Below the pieces are notes generated by a model. That model did no database searches and had not been told where the DNA came from. It saw only the letters and a program-made list of their open reading frames with translations. A stretch of DNA of 5,044 nt from an uncultured Bacilli bacterium (GTDB lineage Bacteria; Bacillota_I; Bacilli_A; RF39; UBA660), in assembly GCA_934130265.1 (NCBI GenBank), contig CAKOYC010000083.1, positions 1 to 5,044 of the forward strand, given 5' to 3'. Below are positions 1 to 5,044 of the stretch, one piece after another. Position numbers and translations under genes: made by a program. Position 1 is the first letter of the stretch; each line of letters begins with the position of its first letter.

Positions 1-333
1 CATTTTTTGAATATCTTCTATTTTAGCATGAGCCAATGTTGTTGAGGTGAATAACTCAGGATATTTTTTAAATTCTTCGCTATTTATCATTTTTTGAATT
101 TCTTTTATTTTAGCGTGAGCCAGTGTCTGTGACGTAAATAATTCAGGATGTTCTTTAAATTCTTTACTATTTATCATTTCCTGAATTTCTTCTATTTTAG
201 CATGAGCCAATGTTGTTGATGTAAACAATTTGGGATGTTCTTTGAATTCTTTACTATTTATCATTTTTTGAATTTCTTCTATTTTAGCATAAGCCAGAGT
301 CTGTGACGTAAATAATTCAGGATAAGTTTTAAA
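1..333 (-). repeat. 87-bp tandem repeat array encoding 29-residue units
   Basis: There are three full in-frame units (247-333, 160-246, 73-159) and a fourth, cut by the window edge (1-72). Each encodes F-K-x-[HY/TY]-P-x-LFTS-[QT]-TLA-[HY]-AK followed by I-x-[ED]-IQ-x-MINS-[KE]-E. Units one and three carry SQT with the codons acg and ctg. Units two and four carry STT with the codon ttg, which gives a secondary period of 174 bp. For example, the 23 bases at 127-149 recur exactly at 301-323. The array probably continues past position 1. Confidence 0.93.
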
Positions 334-837
334 TTCTATACTATTAACAAGATTTTCAACTTCTTCTAAATTTGTAGAGCCAAATCCGATACAGGAAGTT
401 ATCACTAAATTCCAGCTCTTATCTAACCCTAACTTTTCAACTGCAATTACTAAATCTTTATTACAAGATAAAACTGATGTATTATTATTAATAGACTCTA
501 CTCCATAATTTTCTTCTACATAATTATACGTATCTTTTAAACTATCAGGCTCTGATGATAAGACATGCAAACATGACTCAATTGTTGAAAATGATAAGTT
601 CTTCTGTTTTAAAAAATCAATATTAATTTTTATAGCATCAACATTTCTATATAAGATACTAGGACATTTTTCTATGTTTGCCTTACTAACTTTTAATTCA
701 TTTATTAAGTAATCTAATGTTTTATCAATATCTTCATATTCACCTTTAGATAAAATATTATTATTCTTATTAACAATATTTTCTTTTGAAACACCATATT
801 TATCACATAATAGTTTTAAGTTATATTCTTCTATCAT
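1..837 (-). CDS. mTERF-like helical tandem-repeat protein, C-terminus beyond the window
   Basis: This open frame begins at an ATG (complement of 835-837) and stays open for 279 codons to the window edge, so the C-terminus is missing. The start is supported by an AAGGAG box seven bases upstream. No signal peptide or membrane segment is visible, so the product is probably cytoplasmic. From about residue 38 the protein is built of helical units of roughly 29-34 residues with spaced Leu/Ile positions and a recurring P-x-L/I-[LF] step (CPSIL at 58-62, YPELF at 172-176, HPKLF at 201-205). This resembles the repeat of mitochondrial transcription termination factors (mTERF), which bind nucleic acid with an alpha-solenoid. 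The first units are diverged. From residue 169 they become nearly identical 29-residue copies. The start lies 12 bases after the thyX stop, which implies co-transcription and possible translational coupling. The mTERF assignment rests on pattern recognition only. Another alpha-solenoid family is possible, and no function can be assigned. Confidence 0.72.
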   Translation of the reverse strand, partial: MIEEYNLKLLCDKYGVSKENIVNKNNNILSKGEYEDIDKTLDYLINELKVSKANIEKCPSILYRNVDAIKINIDFLKQKNLSFSTIESCLHVLSSEPDSLKDTYNYVEENYGVESINNNTSVLSCNKDLVIAVEKLGLDKSWNLVITSCIGFGSTNLEEVENLVNSIEFKTYPELFTSQTLAYAKIEEIQKMINSKEFKEHPKLFTSTTLAHAKIEEIQEMINSKEFKEHPELFTSQTLAHAKIKEIQKMINSEEFKKYPELFTSTTLAHAKIEDIQKM

Positions 838-844
838 AAACTTT

Positions 845-850
845 CTCCTT
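845..850 (-). promoter_or_regulatory. Ribosome binding site of the repeat-protein gene, touching the thyX stop codon
   Basis: AAGGAG on the minus strand lies seven bases before the ATG at 837. It shares position 850 with the TAA stop of the upstream thyX frame (850-852). No terminator or promoter fits in the 12-base gap. Ribosomes finishing thyX would therefore be placed directly on this site, as expected for coupled translation within an operon. Confidence 0.85.
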
Positions 851-2262
851 TACCTTATCTTTTGTTTTACTACTACGCCCCTATTCTTACAACTATCTTT
901 TCCTTCAGGACAATAATTATTTACTTCACAGTTAGCTCCTAGCATAGTTCCTATCAAAGGATTAACCTCTTTTACTTGGTCTTTAAGATCAGTCATTAAC
1001 TCTCTTATCTCCCACTGAGCTTTATTACAACATCTCATTCTAGTAATCCACTCAAAGTTTCTAGCATTCATAGTAGTAGTTATATTACAAGCATTACCGT
1101 ATAAATAGAAATATACTAAATCTTCATCCCTTATTCCTTTGTCTTTATATTCTTCTACTTTTAAATTATTCTTCTTAAAGATATCTTTATACTCTTCCTC
1201 ATGAGTATCTTTAATACTATTAGGTATTACATAGTTTTCCATATTCCAAAGAGGAACAAAATCAGGTACTAATAAAGATTGCATTCTATGTCTTGATATA
1301 TGAGTAAGTACCGCTAATGATATAGGAAGCTCAAAAGAATACATTACTTGCTCTAATTCTCTTTGATTCTTACTATGTAAAAGACTAGTAAACATTTTCT
1401 TTTTAATATCTTTATCTTCCTTAACTAATTCATCTAATACTTTAGAAGCTTGTTCACTACTTAATTGATAACGATTCATTAAAATACTACAAAGCACTTT
1501 ATCATCAGCCCTTTCTAGATAATCAGTTAATTTTGGTTTAGTAAGTAATTTATCTTCTTGCTTTACTAATTTATCTAAATAAGTAAATTGATCATTATAA
1601 TAATCTTTATTTTCTTCTTTTTTTAAAGAACTTACTAAATAAGGACAAGCTTCCCCCATCATATTAGCAAGTTTTGCACCTAACTCTTTAGCTTCATCTA
1701 TCTTGGCTATCTTTCCGTATAGTAAATCTGAAGTAATTCTAAAAAGCTCATTAGCATCGCATCCCATAATTATATTACTATGATAAGAATAAGGTAAGAT
1801 ATATCTACAATCTTCTATTGGTAAGCCTTCATCTACTAATTCACCATATTTAGTAAATAAACTTTTCATATAATTATTATAATCTAGGTTTAGTTCTCTA
1901 GAATCTAATCTATCTCCCTTAACTGTTTTAAAATCAGGAACATAAAAACCAACATTTCTAAAATCAACATTTCTTCTTGATTTAATAGTAAATGATGTTA
2001 ATCTATACTCAATTATGGTTTGTTCTATAACTGGTGTTACATCTTCTAAAGCAAAGACTAGATAATCATGCTCTGATATTGAACGATGTCCATACCCTAC
2101 TACAGCCTTGGCAAGACGTAGATTTTTCTGATAATCATTTTTACTTTCATAAACATCCATAACAGTACCTTCACTTCTAGATAAAGCTCCAGCTGATGCT
2201 ACTATTCGTAAATTATTTTCTATCTCTTCTTTTGTGTTTGATCCTAATAATACAACATTCAT
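850..2262 (-). CDS. thyX: Two-domain ThyX-family protein (flavin-dependent thymidylate synthase)
   Basis: ThyX enzymes methylate dUMP to dTMP using methylenetetrahydrofolate and reduced FAD, supplying cytoplasmic dTMP for DNA synthesis. This 470-residue protein is about twice the usual ThyX length and contains two ThyX-like domains. Domain 1 (about 1-215) has GHRSISEH (58-65) and a signature remnant at 85-97 (EYRLTSFTIKSRR). Domain 2 (about 290-470) has RHRMQS (324-329), the C-terminal dUMP-side segment with MNAR (398-401) and AQWEIR (415-420), and a Cys-rich tail (CPEGKDSC, 451-458). Against the consensus RHRxxSxNExSxR, domain 1 keeps the second half (S90, S95, R97) but has E and Y for the first R and H. 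Domain 2 keeps RHRxxS but loses N, E, S and R. A charged helical linker (about 215-290) joins them. The ATG has an AGGAGG box ten bases upstream. ThyX active sites form between subunits, so the halves may complement each other. Family membership is firm; catalytic activity is inferred, and an inactive paralogue remains possible. Confidence 0.9.
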   Translation of the reverse strand: MNVVLLGSNTKEEIENNLRIVASAGALSRSEGTVMDVYESKNDYQKNLRLAKAVVGYGHRSISEHDYLVFALEDVTPVIEQTIIEYRLTSFTIKSRRNVDFRNVGFYVPDFKTVKGDRLDSRELNLDYNNYMKSLFTKYGELVDEGLPIEDCRYILPYSYHSNIIMGCDANELFRITSDLLYGKIAKIDEAKELGAKLANMMGEACPYLVSSLKKEENKDYYNDQFTYLDKLVKQEDKLLTKPKLTDYLERADDKVLCSILMNRYQLSSEQASKVLDELVKEDKDIKKKMFTSLLHSKNQRELEQVMYSFELPISLAVLTHISRHRMQSLLVPDFVPLWNMENYVIPNSIKDTHEEEYKDIFKKNNLKVEEYKDKGIRDEDLVYFYLYGNACNITTTMNARNFEWITRMRCCNKAQWEIRELMTDLKDQVKEVNPLIGTMLGANCEVNNYCPEGKDSCKNRGVVVKQKIR

Positions 2263-2272
2263 TTTATTTAAC

Positions 2273-2278
2273 CCTCCT
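2273..2278 (-). promoter_or_regulatory. Strong ribosome binding site of thyX
   Basis: A perfect AGGAGG on the minus strand (within TTAGGAGGG) lies ten bases before the ATG at 2262. It decides the start codon and indicates efficient translation. Confidence 0.9.
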
Positions 2279-2298
2279 AAATTATATTATCTAATTCG

Positions 2299-2327
2299 AT
2301 TATATAGCTATTTTAGGAAAAGGAAAA
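2299..2327 (-). promoter_or_regulatory. Candidate sigma-A-type promoter of the thyX operon
   Basis: A perfect TATAAT -10 hexamer lies on the minus strand at 2299-2304. With a 17-base spacer, the -35 position is 2322-2327 and reads TTTTCC, which matches TTGACA at only three of six bases. There is no TG extension of the -10 box. Transcription would start near 2292, leaving a leader of about 30 bases, too short for a riboswitch. The -10 box and the position between a terminator and a gene start are good evidence; the -35 is weak. Confidence 0.55.
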
Positions 2328-2354
2328 GAAAAAAGCACTAACGAAGTGCCTTTC
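2328..2354 (-). terminator. Intrinsic terminator overlapping the 3' end of the surface-protein gene
   Basis: Read on the minus strand, GCACT (2345-2349) pairs with AGTGC (2335-2339) around a five-base loop, TTCGTT-like at its edges. Flanking AAAG/TTTT pairing can lengthen the stem, and a run of six T follows (2329-2334). The stop codon TAG (2338-2340) lies within the hairpin. On the plus strand the run after the stem is only CTTT, so a bidirectional role is unlikely. Confidence 0.8.
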
Positions 2355-5044
2355 TCATTAAAATACTTCCTATTAACAAAGTATTAATAAATAATATTAA
2401 TTCAAATAAACTATTACCACTGTTATTGACTCCCGTCATCGGCGGTACTATTTCTCCTTTTTCTAAAGGAATCATTGTATTAATAATATTGTATCCGTCA
2501 TAAGTGGCAGTGTAACCATCTACTTCTTTCTCTTTAATAGTATAATTTATCTCTTTACCATTCTTATATTTTGGTAGATTGTCTAAAGTATAAATCCAAT
2601 TCATATCCTTAGAGATTGTTATATCATAAAGATACTCACCATCAGCATATAGTGATACTACTATTTCATCCGGTTGATAAACAGTTCCATCACTTACCCA
2701 AGTCTTAGTAATAGTTATTTCTTTCTTTTCTATTTCATGAGTATTAGTTATTACTGTAGTAATATTATTATCACTATCTAAGATTCCTTCTTCAAGAGTT
2801 GATACATATCCCTTAACTTCATCTTCAACAATAGAATATTCTATTTCTTTTCCCTTTTCATAACGAGGTAAATCACTAAAGGTATATGTCCAGTTATTTT
2901 CATCATTTAGAGTTATTGATTCTTTTACTACTCCATTAGCTTTTATTGATACCTTTATACTATCTGGTCTTATACCATCATTATTATTAAAATCATTCCA
3001 GTTTTTCTTAACTGTATAAGATAATGTCTCTGGAGTATGTTTATTAGTTACATTATAATCTGTTACAGTAGCTGTATAACCAGTAGTAACATCTACTTCT
3101 TCTATTGTATAATTTATTTCTTTTCCATTTCTGTATTTATTCTTAGTAAATGAATATTTCCAGTTATCTTTTTCTGTTACTATCTTGCTGTCTACTACTT
3201 CACCATCAGCTAACAAATTAATTTTGATAGAATCTGGTCTTATTCCATCTTGGTTATCATTATCAATCCAAGTTTTAACTCCTTCAATAGTCACTTCTTC
3301 ATCAGCATGACTATTTACAATGTTATAACCATCAATTGAGGTATTATAGCCAATAACAGCATCTTCACTAATTGTATAAGAAATTAAACTTCCATCATTA
3401 TATTCTGGTAATTCTGTAAATGAATATTTCCAGTCGTCGGCTTCTGTTACTATAATCATTTTATTAACTACTTCATTATCTCCCACTTTACCACTTAGTC
3501 TAATAGTTATAGTTTCTGGTCTTAAACCATCATTATTATCATTATCAGTCCAAGTTTTAGTTCCATTTATTGTTATTTTACTAGGACTATGAGTATTAAT
3601 TACATTGATACCATTATCAGTGACTTCATAAGTAGTAGTATAATCTTTGACTTCACGTTCTTTAACAGTATAATTAATTTCTTTTCCATTACTATATTTA
3701 TCAAGATTAGTATAAGTATAATTCCAATTATCAGTATTTTTTATAGTAACTGTTTTATCTAGTAATAAAGTACCATCGGCATATAAATCAATTATAATAC
3801 TATCAGGTCTTATTCCATCTTGATTATTACTATCTACCCATTTCTTAGCAACAGGTAGTGAGGTTTTGATAGGATTATGTGTATTGGTTATATCATAACC
3901 ATTTACTACTCCAGTATAACCTGCTACTTCTTCTTCTGTAATTTCATAGTCTATTTCTTCACCATTACTATACTTATCAAGATTAGTGAATGAATATTTC
4001 CAGTCATCTTCTGCTGTTACTTCTTTAGTAGCAATTACTTTTCCATTAGCTTTTAAGCTTACTTTTATACTATCAGGTCTGATACCATCTTGATTATTAT
4101 TATCATTCCAAGTCTTAATACCACTAATACTTATCTTTTCATTTTGATGATTATTAGTAATAGTTAAACCATCTATACTAGTTTCATAATTAGCTACAGT
4201 TTCTTCTGTTACAGTATAATTAATCTTTTCACCATTTTCATTCATTGGTAAATCTTTAAAAGTATATGACCAGTTATCACCATTACCAGTAACAACCACT
4301 CCTTCTTTTACTAATTTACCATTAGCATATAAATTAATCTTAATTGAATCTGGTCTTACTCCATCATTATTAGAAGAATCTTCCCAAATCTTATTAACTG
4401 TTATGGTAGTAGTTTCTGTTTTATGAGTATTAGTTATATCATAACCACTTACTACTCCAGTATAACCTGCTACTTTATCTTCACTAATGGTATAGTTTAT
4501 TTTCTTACCATTTTCATATACTGGTAAATCAGTAAATGAATATTTCCAGTCATCTTTTTCTGTTACTTCTTTAGTAGCAATCACTTTGCCATCAGCTTTT
4601 AGGCTTATTTTTATACTATCTGGTCTAATTCCATCTTGGTTATCATTATCAATCCAAGTTTTAACTCCTTCAATAGTTGTTTTTGCTATCTCATGAGTAT
4701 TAGTAATTTCATAGCCATTTACTTCTGATTCATAACCTGTAATAGTTTTCTCTTCTACTGTATAGTTTATCTCTTCACCATTACTATACTTATCAAGATT
4801 AGTAAAAGTATAAGTCCAGTTATCACTTGCTTTAATAGTAACTGTCTTAACTACTTTTCCATTAGCCTTCAAATCTACTTTTATACTATCTGGTCTAATA
4901 CCATCTCGGTTATTATCATCATTCCATTTTTTATTAACTGTAATTTCAGTTAATTCTTTTTCATGGGTATTAGTAATAGTTAAACCATCTATACTAGTTT
5001 CATAATTAGCTACAGTTTCTTCTGTTACAGTATAATTAATCTTT
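2338..5044 (-). CDS. Cna-B repeat surface adhesin or stalk protein with wall sorting signal, N-terminus beyond the window
   Basis: The frame is open from the window edge (first complete codon ends at 5043) to TAG at 2338-2340, giving 901 visible residues. The true start, signal peptide and any ligand-binding head lie upstream of the window. The visible part is one partial and nine complete Cna-B-type beta-sandwich domains of about 90-100 residues. They have the pattern K-x-W, then (N/D)-rich-DG-x-RPDSI, NW-x-Y-(S/T)-F, G-x-x-I-x-Y-(T/S)-(V/I)-x-E, and a closing (I/V)-x-N-x-H. In this family, a Lys-Asn isopeptide bond assisted by an acidic residue stiffens each domain. A PPMTG sorting signal, hydrophobic stretch and basic tail end the protein, so it should be linked to the cell wall by sortase, with the repeats forming a rod. 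A TTG at 4870-4872 could be misread as the start, but it sits mid-domain as Leu. A terminator and a separate thyX promoter isolate this gene from the next. The ligand is unknown; collagen binding is not implied by B domains. Confidence 0.93.
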   Translation of the reverse strand, partial: KINYTVTEETVANYETSIDGLTITNTHEKELTEITVNKKWNDDNNRDGIRPDSIKVDLKANGKVVKTVTIKASDNWTYTFTNLDKYSNGEEINYTVEEKTITGYESEVNGYEITNTHEIAKTTIEGVKTWIDNDNQDGIRPDSIKISLKADGKVIATKEVTEKDDWKYSFTDLPVYENGKKINYTISEDKVAGYTGVVSGYDITNTHKTETTTITVNKIWEDSSNNDGVRPDSIKINLYANGKLVKEGVVVTGNGDNWSYTFKDLPMNENGEKINYTVTEETVANYETSIDGLTITNNHQNEKISISGIKTWNDNNNQDGIRPDSIKVSLKANGKVIATKEVTAEDDWKYSFTNLDKYSNGEEIDYEITEEEVAGYTGVVNGYDITNTHNPIKTSLPVAKKWVDSNNQDGIRPDSIIIDLYADGTLLLDKTVTIKNTDNWNYTYTNLDKYSNGKEINYTVKEREVKDYTTTYEVTDNGINVINTHSPSKITINGTKTWTDNDNNDGLRPETITIRLSGKVGDNEVVNKMIIVTEADDWKYSFTELPEYNDGSLISYTISEDAVIGYNTSIDGYNIVNSHADEEVTIEGVKTWIDNDNQDGIRPDSIKINLLADGEVVDSKIVTEKDNWKYSFTKNKYRNGKEINYTIEEVDVTTGYTATVTDYNVTNKHTPETLSYTVKKNWNDFNNNDGIRPDSIKVSIKANGVVKESITLNDENNWTYTFSDLPRYEKGKEIEYSIVEDEVKGYVSTLEEGILDSDNNITTVITNTHEIEKKEITITKTWVSDGTVYQPDEIVVSLYADGEYLYDITISKDMNWIYTLDNLPKYKNGKEINYTIKEKEVDGYTATYDGYNIINTMIPLEKGEIVPPMTGVNNSGNSLFELILFINTLLIGSILMRKALR
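2341..2445 (-). other. C-terminal cell-wall sorting signal (PPMTG, hydrophobic segment, basic tail)
   Basis: The codons at 2431-2445 encode P-P-M-T-G, a variant of LPxTG with Pro at the first position. A short polar spacer (VNNSGNS), a hydrophobic stretch of about 18 residues (LFELILFINTLL onward) and the tail RKALR follow, then the stop. This is the standard three-part architecture for sortase cleavage between T and G. An internal Glu and Asn in the hydrophobic part are slightly unusual. Confidence 0.87.
2452..5043 (-). repeat. Tandem array of Cna-B domains, nine complete and one partial
   Basis: In protein order, the domains are: partial 4951-5043, then 4681-4950, 4411-4680, 4135-4410, 3865-4134, 3577-3864, 3295-3576, 3025-3294, 2725-3024 and 2452-2724. 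Units are 270-300 bp. All nine complete copies keep the Lys two residues before the conserved Trp, the Glu four residues after the conserved Tyr of the Y-[TSE]-[VI]-x-E strand, and the Asn of the closing N-x-H strand. These are the expected isopeptide partners and acidic catalyst by comparison with the staphylococcal Cna B region. The fifth, sixth and eighth complete copies carry small insertions. The last copy has a shortened, altered DG-x-RPD loop and ends INTM rather than N-x-H. Confidence 0.93.
4968..5044 (-). repeat. 77-bp exact copy of 4152-4228
   Basis: These 77 bases are identical to 4152-4228 at an offset of 816 bp, exactly three Cna-B units, and the identity runs off the window edge. 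It covers the C-terminal strands of the partial first domain and of the third complete domain. Perfect identity at synonymous sites, beside domains that differ considerably, points to recent duplication or gene conversion. Confidence 0.95.

Noticed and set aside
1..333. CRISPR array suggested by regular 87-bp repetition
   Set aside because: The repeats are contiguous, in frame and coding, with no unique spacers. Differences between copies are largely conservative at the protein level.
838..849. Terminator or separate promoter between thyX and the repeat-protein gene
   Set aside because: The gap is 12 bases, fully used by the ribosome binding region, with no hairpin or T-run.
2281..2286. Second TATAAT on the minus strand as a promoter for thyX
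   Set aside because: It lies only a few bases from the ribosome binding site, and no -35-like sequence occurs at 16-18 bases. The region is AT-rich enough for chance matches.
4870..4872. TTG as the start codon of the surface-protein gene
   Set aside because: The frame stays open to the window edge with clear Cna-B sequence upstream. This TTG is a Leu in the middle of a domain (VDLKANG) with no ribosome site role needed. The gene starts outside the window.
2338..5044. Collagen-binding function for the surface protein
   Set aside because: Only B-type stalk domains are visible. In Cna, ligand binding resides in the A region, and no such region is present here.
1..5044. Anti-phage defence or other novel multi-gene system
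   Set aside because: No nuclease, reverse transcriptase, toxin, transposase or other effector is visible. The three genes are a surface stalk, a nucleotide enzyme relative and a solenoid protein, and only the last two appear linked.

Overview
The window is AT-rich. All three genes lie on the minus strand, so the biological reading order runs from position 5044 down to 1. Low G+C, strong AGGAGG-type ribosome binding sites, a TATAAT -10 box, a U-tract terminator and a sortase-type wall-anchoring signal together suggest a low-GC Gram-positive bacterium (Bacillota), plausibly a host-associated member of Bacilli or Clostridia. TGG encodes every Trp and the reading frames close normally, so nothing suggests the mycoplasma genetic code. 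A species cannot be named from this sequence.

Positions 2338-5044 hold the C-terminal part of a large surface protein that starts outside the window. It consists of one partial and nine complete Cna-B-type stalk domains (about 90 residues each), then a PPMTG sorting signal, a hydrophobic segment and a basic tail. Its stop codon lies inside the loop of an intrinsic terminator (about 2328-2354).

Positions 2263-2337 are a very compact intergenic region. They contain that terminator, a candidate promoter and a strong ribosome binding site for the next gene. Positions 850-2262 encode a 470-residue ThyX-family protein (flavin-dependent thymidylate synthase) made of two ThyX-like domains. The signature motif is degenerate in both domains, in complementary halves.

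Twelve bases after the thyX stop codon, and probably in the same transcript, a gene starts at 837 and runs off the window at position 1. Its product is a helical-repeat protein resembling mTERF repeats. Its last visible part is a nearly perfect array of 29-residue units with an alternating two-unit pattern.

The thyX and repeat-protein genes look like one operon. The surface protein is a separate transcription unit. Nothing in the window ties the surface protein functionally to the other two. The points most worth following up are the two-domain ThyX with split motifs, the bacterial mTERF-like array coupled to it, and the mosaic, recombining Cna-B repeats.
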